Positions 30,739 through 38,572 of a stretch of DNA of 40,398 nt are shown in pieces. The first letter of the stretch is position 1; each line of letters begins with the position of its first letter. The notes under the pieces were generated by a model. The model ran no database searches. It was not told where the DNA came from and saw nothing but the letters and a program-made list of their open reading frames with translations. Source of the stretch: Dehalococcoidia bacterium (GTDB taxonomy: Bacteria > Chloroflexota > Dehalococcoidia > CAUJGQ01); NCBI GenBank assembly GCA_035310145.1, contig DATGEL010000140.1, positions 1 to 40,398 of the forward strand. The letters are read 5' to 3'. A program made the translations under genes and the position numbers.

Positions 30739-31875
30739 CTACCCTCCCACCGCGTCGTCCAGGGCGGCGGCGAGGCGGAAGGGGTCGCTGGAGACGACGC
30801 TGGCCGCGTACAGCTCCATGGCGCCGATGTCGGCCGTGCGCGCCATCGGGTCGCCGCGGTCGACGATGCGCACGACCACGGGGAAGCCTTCCCAGTTCTC
30901 CTCCGTGTCGCCCAACGGCGGCATGTACATCACCAGGTTGAAGCTGGTGACGCCGATGCGGTCGCGGAAGCAGGCCAGCACGTCGTAGATGCGGTCCTTC
31001 AGATCGTCGGAGAGCGAGGGCGCGAACAGCAAGACCTCGTTCTCTTTCTTCGGCACCAGGTTGGCGATCACGCGCACGTCGCCGCGCGAGAAGGCGCAGT
31101 CGATGTCGGCGTGCGCCTCGTACAGGTCGTTGAAGTAGTTGGCGCGGTACTGCGCCTGGTAGAGCAGCGCAGCGCGGCGCAGCTGCTCGACGGCGGCGTA
31201 GTGCATGCCCTTGCCCAACATCACCTGCGCATGGCCGTGCAGCAGCGAGGCGCCCGCCCGCCAGAGGCAGTTCCAGATGTAGAGGTAGTACTGCGCGTCG
31301 GCGTCGATCGCGTTCGCCGCCTCGGCCCAGCGCATGCCGGTGTCGATGTAGTCGTGCAGCGCCTCGCGCGTCCAGGCCAGTGGATGCGGCTCGCGGAAGA
31401 CGACGAGGCCGTGGAAGCCGTCGAACTTGGCGATGTTGCTGGCCGTCACACAGTACTTGCCTTCGATGCGGCCGAAGACGTCTTCCGGCGTGCCGTGGTA
31501 GGGGTCGCGCAGCGGATCCGCCGGCGCGTTCTTCTCCAGCTCGGCCTCAAGGTCGAGCGAGGGCGCCTTCCACATCGGCCGGCTGGAGCGCAGCCAGTTG
31601 AACAGCACGCCCTCAAGCGTGATCTGGTTGGTGACGCGCACGATCTTCTGTTCGAGCGTGGCATCGAGGCTGCCGAACTGCTTGATGATCCAGGGCTCCA
31701 TCTCTGCCGGCGGCAGCAGCCGGCCATGGCTGACGTGGATGTCGAAGATGCGCTCGAACAGGCTGCGCCGCGCGTGGGGCAGCGCCTCCACGATCGTGTC
31801 CAGCTCGGCAATCGTGCGTCCGGGTGCGATGGCCACCGAATTCGTTCCCTTTCCCTCCCGCACGCGCGGGATCAT
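30739..31875 (-). CDS. GalT-like (HIT superfamily) nucleotidyltransferase
   Basis: A 378-residue protein resembling galactose-1-phosphate uridylyltransferase-related enzymes. The active-site motif HGHAQ (213-217) has the nucleotidylated His215 of the HxHxQ pattern, preceded by WNCLWRAGASLL. Other conserved-looking parts are SNIAKFDGFHGLVVFREPHPLAW and LVPKKENEVLLFAPSLSD. It may transfer or hydrolyse a nucleotidyl group on a sugar phosphate; true GalT substrate specificity cannot be claimed. The start ATG (31873-31875) lies within a dyad (31871-31891), and a TGTAAT -10-like hexamer sits 14 nt upstream, so autorepression or a short leader is plausible. Confidence 0.72.
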   Translation of the reverse strand: MIPRVREGKGTNSVAIAPGRTIAELDTIVEALPHARRSLFERIFDIHVSHGRLLPPAEMEPWIIKQFGSLDATLEQKIVRVTNQITLEGVLFNWLRSSRPMWKAPSLDLEAELEKNAPADPLRDPYHGTPEDVFGRIEGKYCVTASNIAKFDGFHGLVVFREPHPLAWTREALHDYIDTGMRWAEAANAIDADAQYYLYIWNCLWRAGASLLHGHAQVMLGKGMHYAAVEQLRRAALLYQAQYRANYFNDLYEAHADIDCAFSRGDVRVIANLVPKKENEVLLFAPSLSDDLKDRIYDVLACFRDRIGVTSFNLVMYMPPLGDTEENWEGFPVVVRIVDRGDPMARTADIGAMELYAASVVSSDPFRLAAALDDAVGG

Positions 31876-31891
31876 TCCGTGTCGGAATCAT
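31871..31891. promoter_or_regulatory. Dyad over the GalT-like start codon
   Basis: AT-C-ATTCCG-TGT-CGGAAT-C-AT: 8 of 9 positions per arm pair. It covers the start codon of the minus-strand gene, directly downstream of a possible -10. It is a candidate operator for an unknown regulator. Confidence 0.45.
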
Positions 31892-32242
31892 TACAGCATG
31901 TGCGTGGAGTTGGAGCCAGCCGCGCTGATGGCGACTGCAGATCTCCCATCCGTCTGCACCATGGGTTCAAGACCGGCGACGATTGTACGGCTCGGGCGAC
32001 GGCGAGCCTGTGCGCCAGATTCGAACCCATCTGTAAAAACAAAACGACAGGCTGGTGGCAAAGTTACCGCCGAAAGGGTGAGGGCCGCGTGGCGCACGGG
32101 TGCTGGCCGTGTGCCGGCGTGACGGTGCACACTGACAGATGGTCTCCAAACCGGCCACGTGATCGGCCGGTGCGCGGCCGCGGCGAGCCTCCCGCCCGTG
32201 TCGAAACCACGCCGCTGGAGCCTGCGCGGCAAGGATTCGGTG
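31892..32242. other. Divergent intergenic region with two copies of an ATGG-TTC-A-CCGG motif
   Basis: About 350 bp between the GalT-like gene and EamA. It holds ATGGGTTCAAGACCGG at 31961 and ATGGTCTCCAAACCGG at 32139, similar to a third copy before the P450 gene. An 8-bp inverted pair ATGGGTTC/GAACCCAT spans 31961-32030. The second copy opens a 7-codon ORF (MVSKPAT, stop 32160-32162). No known RNA family is recognised. Confidence 0.4.
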
Positions 32243-33106
32243 GTGTCTCCGCTCACGCTGGCGCTGGTGCTCTGCGCGGCGGTGGCCCACGCCACCTGGA
32301 ACCTGCTCGCCAAGCGCGCCCGCGACACGGTCGCCTTCACCTGGCTGTTCGCCACGCTGGCGATCGGCATCTATCTGCCGCTGATCGCCGTGCTCGTGCT
32401 CTTCGCCGGCGGCGCCCCCGACGGCCACGGCCTCGCCTGGATGGCCTTCAGCGGCTGCCTGCAGGTGGCCTACTTCACGCTGCTCACCCGCGCCTACCGC
32501 ATCGGCGACCTCTCGCTCGTCTACCCGCTGGCGCGCGGCACCGGTCCGGCTGTGGCCGTGGCGGGCGGGGTGCTGCTCTACGGCGAGCGGCCATCGGCGC
32601 TGGCGCTGGGCGGCGTGGCGCTGATCGTGCTGGGGGTGCTGGTGATGACGGCGCCGGGGCGCGGCGGGCTGCCGGCGGGCGCCGGCCGGGCGATCATGCT
32701 GGCGCTGGCGACGGGCGTCTGCATCGCCGCCTACACGCTGTGGGACAAACGCGGTGTGCAGCACGTCAACCCGCTGGTCTACAACTACGGCACGATCGCG
32801 GTGATCGCGCTGGCGCTGGCCGCGCCGGTGCTGGGCAATCCCGCGCGGCGCAAGCGGGCGGCGGGTGAGCTGCGCTGCAACCGCGCGGCGCTGCTGGGCG
32901 TGGCCGTGCTCAGCCCGCTCGCCTACGGCCTGGTGCTGATCGCGCTGCGCCTCAGCCCCGTCAGCTACGTGGCGCCGGCGCGCGAGATCAGCATCGTGCT
33001 GGGCGCGGCCTTCGGCGCACGGCTGCTGCGCGAAGGTGACGCCGGGCGCCGGCTCTCGGGCGCGAGCGCGATCGTCGTCGGCGTGCTGGCGCTGGCGCTG
33101 GGCTGA
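32243..33106 (+). CDS. EamA-type (DMT) transporter
   Basis: A 287-residue permease with ten hydrophobic helices in two EamA repeats, each ending near conserved segments (AYRIGDLSLVYPLARGTGP in repeat 1; LRLSPVSYVAPAREISIVLGAAFG in repeat 2). The start AHATWNLLAKRARD is typical. The family exports or imports metabolites; the substrate is unknown. The GTG at 32243 (giving MSPLTLALVL) is preferred because AAGGA lies 7 nt upstream; the adjacent GTG at 32240 is equally in frame. It is followed 32 nt later by aat, which appears to have its own promoter. Confidence 0.85.
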   Translation: MSPLTLALVLCAAVAHATWNLLAKRARDTVAFTWLFATLAIGIYLPLIAVLVLFAGGAPDGHGLAWMAFSGCLQVAYFTLLTRAYRIGDLSLVYPLARGTGPAVAVAGGVLLYGERPSALALGGVALIVLGVLVMTAPGRGGLPAGAGRAIMLALATGVCIAAYTLWDKRGVQHVNPLVYNYGTIAVIALALAAPVLGNPARRKRAAGELRCNRAALLGVAVLSPLAYGLVLIALRLSPVSYVAPAREISIVLGAAFGARLLREGDAGRRLSGASAIVVGVLALALG

Positions 33107-33126
33107 GGGCGCGGCCGCCGCGGCGC

Positions 33127-33132
33127 TACACT
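33127..33132 (+). promoter_or_regulatory. -10 element of aat (leaderless)
   Basis: TACACT ends 6 nt before the ATG at 33139, the same spacing as in arsR and the DUF7662 gene. No good -35 is visible. Confidence 0.4.
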
Positions 33133-33138
33133 CTGGCC

Positions 33139-33723
<585 letters not shown>

Positions 33724-33962
33724 GGTCTGCGAGCAGCGGCGCGGCGGCATCTGCTTACCGTGCAGCCAGCCGCGGCCATGCTCTGCGCCAGGTCCGCGAC
33801 TTTTTGCCGGGGTGATCCGGATCTCCGCGGCGCGCCTAACGACGGTGGGCAGGCCCGGTCCAGCGCCGCATGCGCATCCCGCCGGCGCAGGGCACACTAC
33901 ACGTAGAAACCTGTAGCGCCAAGACGGCGCAGTGTTTTGGGCCGGCGCGAGGAGACGAATAC

Positions 33963-34232
33963 GTGGAAGCGGAGCTGGTGCGAACGAAAGCAGCCCTGCG
34001 GCGCACTCGACGGCGGGCGCGCGAGCTGCACGATTTTCAGGCGCACCTCACCGCCTATCTGCTGATCAACCTCGCGCTCTTTCTGATCAACGTGGCCACA
34101 CCCGGCAGCTGGTGGTTCTACTGGCCGCTGCTGGGCTGGGGCGCGGGCGTGCTCGTCCATGCGGCGCACGTCTACGGCCTCGATCGCGTCGGCTACGACC
34201 GCCCCCTTGGCGACCGCGCACCGCACGCCTGA
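33963..34232 (+). CDS. 2TM-domain small membrane protein
   Basis: An 89-residue protein with a charged N-terminal helix (residues 1-25, Arg-rich) and two transmembrane helices: about 28-45 (AYLLINLALFLINVAT) and about 50-68 (WFYWPLLGWGAGVLVHAAHVY). It ends in a short basic tail. This is the 2TM domain found alone or fused to histidine kinases and LytTR regulators. The motif DFQAHLTAYLLINLALF and WPLLGWG are characteristic. The GTG at 33963 has GGAG 8 nt upstream. It is separated from aat by about 240 bp that show no gene. Function unknown. Confidence 0.75.
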   Translation: MEAELVRTKAALRRTRRRARELHDFQAHLTAYLLINLALFLINVATPGSWWFYWPLLGWGAGVLVHAAHVYGLDRVGYDRPLGDRAPHA

Positions 34233-34239
34233 GCCGCCT

Positions 34240-35040
34240 TCAGCGGCGTGAGGAGCGCCTCTCTTCCGCCCTCCTGCCGATCGGTTCCTCGCCGCGATAG
34301 ACCAGACCCGCAGCCCATACGACCAGCACGCAGCTCAGCGCGGCTCCCAACGCAATGAGCAAGATGAGGCCCGCTCCCGGCGCATGGCTGTGCGCCGACG
34401 GCGGCAACGGCGCGCTCGCCGCGCCTGCCCCGCCCGGCGGCCCGGCGCCCCCTGCTCCCGCGGCTGGGGCCGCGGTCGGCGGCGGGCCAGGCGTCTGATT
34501 TGATCCCATCACCGGCGTGACCGGCACAATCGGCAGTGGCTGAAATGGTGTCGGCGTGGGGGCCGCGGCCGGAGCGCCGCCAGCGGCGCCCGGGGCGCCA
34601 GGGCCGGCACCCGAGGGCGAGGCAACGGCGGCCGGCGTGCTCGCGGACGCCGGGGCAGGCGTATCCGCAGCGGCAGGATGTCCGGTTGTGCCTGGGCCGG
34701 CGGGCGTGGCGCCGAGTGCCGTGCTGGAAGCCGGCTGTGCCGTGGGTGCGGCGGCGGGGGGTGCATTGCCGGCCGCCGGCGAGACCGCGGCGGGCGGGGA
34801 CGCTGGTTTGGTCGCCGGCAGGGCACCGCCGGATGCTGCGGGCGTGCTCGCGGCCGGCGTGGAGACGGTGAGACCGGCGGCCGGAACCGGTGTGGCCGCA
34901 TCGGCGGCGTGCGCCGGGCGGGCCACGCGCGGGCCGGCGCACCAACCAGGCAATGCGGCCACCAGCAACAGCAGCCGGAGCAGGCGCAGATGCCGTGGCG
35001 AGCGCCGCGGCCGGCGGCGGCGAGACCTGCGAACTGACAC
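34240..35040 (-). CDS. Pro/Ala-rich surface protein with C-terminal membrane anchor
   Basis: A 266-residue protein. The N terminus is strongly basic (RRSRRRRPRR), followed by a hydrophobic signal helix (about 20-34) and a likely cleavage region ending HAADAA. About 170 residues of low-complexity Pro/Ala/Thr/Gly sequence then form an extended, possibly glycosylated stalk. A C-terminal transmembrane helix (about 223-247, GLILLIALGAALSCVLVVWAAGLVY) is followed by a basic cytoplasmic tail. There is no catalytic domain. The order signal, stalk, membrane, basic tail suggests a wall-spanning surface protein. The GTG start (35040) lacks a clear ribosome-binding site. It is convergent with the 2TM gene. 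Confidence 0.65.
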   Translation of the reverse strand: MSVRRSRRRRPRRSPRHLRLLRLLLLVAALPGWCAGPRVARPAHAADAATPVPAAGLTVSTPAASTPAASGGALPATKPASPPAAVSPAAGNAPPAAAPTAQPASSTALGATPAGPGTTGHPAAADTPAPASASTPAAVASPSGAGPGAPGAAGGAPAAAPTPTPFQPLPIVPVTPVMGSNQTPGPPPTAAPAAGAGGAGPPGGAGAASAPLPPSAHSHAPGAGLILLIALGAALSCVLVVWAAGLVYRGEEPIGRRAEERRSSRR

Positions 35041-35228
35041 GCAATCCGTTCCGCGCTGCGGCGGGGGCGCTACCCACGCTAGCCACGCTCCCTGAGAGAG
35101 GGCTGAGAGGCAGGCGACGATCGGCGATCAAAGCGGGGCGAGGCTACTCCGTTCGGTTGTGCTGGCCGCGGACCGTGTCCCGCTGCCGGAGTGCGTTTCG
35201 CCCTGTTCCCTGAATACGGCTTCTCCCG

Positions 35229-35234
35229 TACGAT
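35229..35234 (+). promoter_or_regulatory. -10 element of the DUF7662 gene (leaderless)
   Basis: TACGAT ends 6 nt before the ATG at 35241. No Shine-Dalgarno precedes the start, which fits leaderless translation. Confidence 0.4.
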
Positions 35235-35240
35235 CCGCGC

Positions 35241-35534
35241 ATGCCGATTAAGGACAAGTACCTGCCGCTGGGCGCTCACCTGCGCCGCCTCGCCGGCGAG
35301 CACAGCGATGTGACGCTCACCTTCGCCGAGATCGAGCGCATCATCGGCGCATCGTTGCCGCGGGGCTCGCAAAGCGTTCCCTTCTGGCAGGGCGTGCACG
35401 GCAAGCCGCCGCCGCGGGCGCGGGCCTGGCTGGCGGCCGGCTTCGTGGCGCAGCCCGATCTTGCGCACAGCCGCATCCGTTTCCACCGCCAGGCGCCCGC
35501 GGCACGCGGCCCGCAGCCCGGCGGCCGGCGCTGA
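35241..35534 (+). CDS. DUF7662-like small protein
   Basis: A 97-residue protein. The pattern [15 protein letters not shown], then [19 protein letters not shown] and [15 protein letters not shown] matches DUF7662-type domains, which occur alone or with nucleases and have no known function. The C-terminal 20 residues are basic and Pro-rich. It starts with a leaderless-type promoter. The cytidine deaminase begins 4 nt after its stop, so the two are probably co-transcribed and coupled. Confidence 0.6.
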   Translation: MPIKDKYLPLGAHLRRLAGEHSDVTLTFAEIERIIGASLPRGSQSVPFWQGVHGKPPPRARAWLAAGFVAQPDLAHSRIRFHRQAPAARGPQPGGRR

Positions 35535-35538
35535 CGCC

Positions 35539-35940
35539 GTGGATGCACTCGCGAATCTGGCGCGGGAGATGCTGGCCCGCGCCTACGCCCCCTACTCCGG
35601 CTTTCGCGTGGGCGCGGCGCTCGAAGCGGAGGACGGCCGCGTCTTCGGCGGCTGCAACGTGGAGAACCGCTCGTTCGGCGCCACGATCTGCGCCGAGCGC
35701 GTGGCGCTGGTGAGCGCGGTTGCCGCCGGCGCCCGCCGTTTTCGCCGCCTGGCGCTGACGGCCAGCGCCGCCGAGCCGGTGGCGCCCTGCGGCCTCTGCC
35801 GGCAGGCGCTGGCCGAGTTCGCGCCCGAGCTGGCGGTGGACAGCCGCGGCCACGACGGCGGCCTGCGCCGCTGGACGCTGCGCGAGCTGCTGCCGCACGG
35901 CTTCGACGCCCCGCTGCCCGGCCCGCCGCGCGTCGGTTAG
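35539..35940 (+). CDS. cdd: Cytidine deaminase
   Basis: A 133-residue zinc enzyme deaminating cytidine and deoxycytidine to uridine forms for pyrimidine salvage. It has the homotetrameric-type motifs: [33 protein letters not shown] (zinc ligand Cys51 and catalytic Glu53) and PCGLCRQ (zinc ligands Cys84 and Cys87). The length is standard. The GTG at 35539 is used because it restores the canonical N terminus; its position 4 nt after the previous stop suggests translational coupling. A REP-like hairpin follows the stop. Confidence 0.92.
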   Translation: MDALANLAREMLARAYAPYSGFRVGAALEAEDGRVFGGCNVENRSFGATICAERVALVSAVAAGARRFRRLALTASAAEPVAPCGLCRQALAEFAPELAVDSRGHDGGLRRWTLRELLPHGFDAPLPGPPRVG

Positions 35941-35975
35941 CCCCACACCCGCTAGAACGCTCAACGCAGGATCGC

Positions 35976-35999
35976 CCCTCTCCCAATCCTGGGAGAGGG
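35976..35999. repeat. REP-like palindrome (half unit), possible bidirectional terminator
   Basis: A perfect 10-bp stem CCCTCTCCCA / TGGGAGAGGG with loop ATCC, between the convergent cdd and alpha/beta-hydrolase stops. It is the hairpin part of the same family as the DUF559 cassette ends, without the CCTCACCCCC tail. Confidence 0.75.
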
Positions 36000-36030
36000 T
36001 ACGTGCATGACGTGAGGGCCGAGCGGCACG

Positions 36031-36900
36031 CTACGCCGGCACGTGCTCCAGCAGGAAGCGGCGAATCGTCTCGATCGTCGCGGCCAGCTTCGCCGGGGCG
36101 CGGCAATCCACGTCCAGGCAGGCGGCACGCGGCGCCGTCTGACAGATCAGGTGGGCGATGCCGGTGGGGTGGAAGGCGTCGCTGCCGGGCAGCACGAGCT
36201 GCGGCGCCGGGCAGCGCGCCATCCACTCGCGCGGGACGGTGAAGAACGGCGGGGTCGCCGGCCAGACGCCGTCGCGGAAGCGCACGATCAGCGCGGCGTA
36301 GCGCTCGATCGTCATCGCGCTCAACTCATCGCGGAAGGCGGGATCGGCGTGCAGGCGGGCGGCGAAGGGGCCGGCGGCGTTGTTCTGCGCGAAGACCGGG
36401 TTCTCGTGCGCGGCCTGCACCACGGCCGCTATGCCTTCCGCCCGCGCCAGACGGATCGTCTCGTCGAACATGCGGTAGAAGGTGCCGGGCGTGTTCGTCT
36501 CGTCCAGGCCCACCGGGTCCTGGCAGACCGCGGCCGTGATCCGCTCGGGCGCGTCGTGGATCAGGCGCCAGGCGTGGGCGCAGCCGATGCAGCCGCCCAG
36601 CACGTGCGCCCGCCGGGCGCCGGCCGCGTCCAGCACGGCAAGCTGGTCGGCCACGGTCAGGTCGTAGGAGAAGGGCACCGCCGGCGCGTGACTCTGGCCG
36701 GCGTGGCGCTGGTCCATGCCGATCAGCTTGAAGTCGGCGGCGAAGGCCTTGAAGGGATTGATGGTCGAGCGCTCCCAGGAGCCGATCTCGCTGCTGACGC
36801 CGCCCGGCGCGATCAGCAGCAGCGGGTAGCCCTGCCCGAGCACTTCGTAATGGATCGTGGCCCCGTCGGGACGCGCAAGTGCTGGCACCGGTTCCCCCAT
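36031..36900 (-). CDS. Alpha/beta hydrolase with Cys at the nucleophile position
   Basis: A 289-residue alpha/beta-hydrolase-fold protein. The oxyanion region is LLLIAPGGVSS. The nucleophile elbow reads VLGGCIGCAHAW, so Cys104 occupies the usual Ser of GxSxG. The cap region includes DETNTPGTFYRMFDETIRLA. The acid and base are likely in LPGSDAFHPTGIAH. A Cys nucleophile is known in dienelactone hydrolase but not usual for this branch, so it may be a thiol hydrolase or a non-catalytic relative. The ATG at 36900 is chosen; the TTG two codons upstream is less likely. It diverges from the P450 gene. Confidence 0.82.
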   Translation of the reverse strand: MGEPVPALARPDGATIHYEVLGQGYPLLLIAPGGVSSEIGSWERSTINPFKAFAADFKLIGMDQRHAGQSHAPAVPFSYDLTVADQLAVLDAAGARRAHVLGGCIGCAHAWRLIHDAPERITAAVCQDPVGLDETNTPGTFYRMFDETIRLARAEGIAAVVQAAHENPVFAQNNAAGPFAARLHADPAFRDELSAMTIERYAALIVRFRDGVWPATPPFFTVPREWMARCPAPQLVLPGSDAFHPTGIAHLICQTAPRAACLDVDCRAPAKLAATIETIRRFLLEHVPA

Positions 36901-36971
36901 GCTCAACGAATATGGAATCCGGCGAAGGCGGCGGCGGCGACTCGATCGTGGTCCGCGCCACGGCGCCCTCT

Positions 36972-36977
36972 TATACT
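36972..36977 (+). promoter_or_regulatory. -10 element upstream of the P450 gene
   Basis: TATACT, followed about 28 nt later by an ATGG-TTTCAAAGCCGG motif (37005) that opens a short overlapping ORF (MVSKPVHDSC...). The P450 ATG is at 37097, so the transcript would carry a leader of about 110 nt. Confidence 0.4.
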
Positions 36978-37096
36978 AAGCGCCAGCATGGCGGCGATAC
37001 GCCGATGGTTTCAAAGCCGGTGCACGATTCCTGCGCCTGGGCGTGCAGCGGCAGCGGTTCGCCGGCTTTGCAGCCGGAGCTTACAGGGAGCGTGCG

Positions 37097-38410
37097 ATGG
37101 TCCAGGCAGCCGAGCCGATCACCCTCGATACCCTCGACATCACGGACACGAGCCGCTACGTCACGCGCGGCTATCCCTGGCGCGAGTGGGATCTGCTGCG
37201 GCGCGAGGCGCCGGTCTACTGGTACCAGCGCCCCGGCTTCGAGCCGTTCTGGGCGCTGACGAAGTACGAGGATATCGCCTGGGTCTCGCGCAACCCGGAC
37301 CTCTTCTCCAACACGCAGCGGCTGCGCCTGGCCGACATCGACAGCATCGACATCGGCAACCGCAGCCGCGAGATCCGGGCACAGCGCTACGGCGGCGCCG
37401 CCAGCGACCCGCCGGACCTCGTGTTCATGGACCCGCCGCAGCACCGGCAGTACCGCGGGCTGACCAGCAAGAAGTTCACGCCCAGGGCGATGACCCTGCT
37501 GGAGCAACACTTCGACAAGCTCGCCGACAGCTACGTCGCGGACTTTGGCAACGTGCTCGCGGAGCGCTTGCCCGCGGGCGAGGCGATCGATTTCGTGCAC
37601 GCGCTGGCCTGCAAGCTGCCCGTGGCCGCGATCTGCGAGCTGGCGGCGGTGCCGCGCCAGGACTGGGAGCGCGTCTTCTACTGGACGGAGACGCGCGGCG
37701 CCGCGGCCGACCCAGAGTTTCAACTGCCCGGTCAGGACCGCGAGGCGACGATCCGCACGGTGGAACGCGAGTGGGAGGACTACACCACCTGGCTGATCGA
37801 GAAGCGGCGCGACGAAGGCGCCACGGGCGACGACCTGATCAGCATGCTCGTGCGCGCCGATGTGGACGGGCAGCCGCTGACGCACAAGGAGCTTTTGGCC
37901 TACATCAACCTGTTGCTGGCCGCCGGCAACGAGACGACACGCAACTCGCTCACGGGCGGCGTGCAGGCGCTCTTGCAGCACCCGGACCAGCTGCAGTTGC
38001 TGATCGAGAACCCCAATCTCGTCGAGAGTGCCGTGGAGGAGATCCTGCGCTGGACCTCGATCGTGATCCAGTTCGTGCGCACCTGCCTGGCGGACACGGA
38101 GATCCGCGGCCAGCGCATCCGCAAGGGCGAGACCGTCGCCGTCTGGTATCCGTCGGCCAATCGCGACGAAGCGGTCTTCACAGACCCGTACCGCTTCGAC
38201 ATCACGCGCAACCCGAACCCGCACTACGCCTTCGGGGGCTACGGCGAGCACTTCTGCCTGGGCGCCAACCTGGCGCGCTGGGAGCTGCGCGTGATGCTGC
38301 GCGCCCTGCTGCCGCTGCTGCCGCGCATGGAGCTGGCCGGCCCGGCCGAGCTGGTGCCCGGCAGCCTGCACGTGGGCGGCATCAAGCGGCTGCCCGTGCG
38401 CCTCTCATAG
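37097..38410 (+). CDS. Cytochrome P450
   Basis: A 437-residue soluble P450 monooxygenase. The I-helix oxygen-binding motif is AGNETT (276-281), the K-helix ExxR is EILR (315-318), and the heme loop FGGYGEHFCLG places the thiolate ligand at Cys387. FMDPPQHRQYRGLTSKKFTP is typical of bacterial class I P450s; overall style is close to CYP124/125/142-like enzymes that oxidise sterol side chains or branched fatty acids, but the substrate is not determined. No ferredoxin or reductase is adjacent. A GGGAG lies 6-8 nt before the ATG. The TAG stop merges with GGGAACA repeats. Confidence 0.93.
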   Translation: MVQAAEPITLDTLDITDTSRYVTRGYPWREWDLLRREAPVYWYQRPGFEPFWALTKYEDIAWVSRNPDLFSNTQRLRLADIDSIDIGNRSREIRAQRYGGAASDPPDLVFMDPPQHRQYRGLTSKKFTPRAMTLLEQHFDKLADSYVADFGNVLAERLPAGEAIDFVHALACKLPVAAICELAAVPRQDWERVFYWTETRGAAADPEFQLPGQDREATIRTVEREWEDYTTWLIEKRRDEGATGDDLISMLVRADVDGQPLTHKELLAYINLLLAAGNETTRNSLTGGVQALLQHPDQLQLLIENPNLVESAVEEILRWTSIVIQFVRTCLADTEIRGQRIRKGETVAVWYPSANRDEAVFTDPYRFDITRNPNPHYAFGGYGEHFCLGANLARWELRVMLRALLPLLPRMELAGPAELVPGSLHVGGIKRLPVRLS

Positions 38411-38440
38411 GGAACAGGGCACAGGAAACAGGGACCAGGG
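38410..38440. repeat. Heptad repeat block 15
   Basis: Purine-rich GGGAACA/GGGCACA/GGAAACA units directly at the P450 stop, without a complementary arm. Confidence 0.8.
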
Positions 38441-38525
38441 AACAGAGGGCGTGGGGCGCACGGTGTGCGCCCCTGCAGGTGGCCGGGAAGCCACGCCTTC
38501 AGCCTCAAACTCCCGGCCGTAAGTC

Positions 38526-38568
38526 CCCCCTCGCCCAGGATTGGGAGAGGGGCCGGGGGTGAGGGCCG
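38526..38568. repeat. REP-like palindrome with tail
   Basis: CCCCTCGCCCA / TGGGAGAGGGG stem (one mismatch) followed by CCGGGGGTGAGGGC, the inverse of the CCTCACCCCC tail in the DUF559 cassette ends. It lies between the convergent P450 and FAD-oxidase stops. Confidence 0.75.
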
Positions 38569-38572
38569 AAGC

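Noticed and set aside
31996-32040. tRNA-like T-arm (GGTTCGAATC on the minus strand)
   Set aside because: The flanking 5-bp stem does not pair properly in tRNA register and no acceptor, D or anticodon arms can be built around it.
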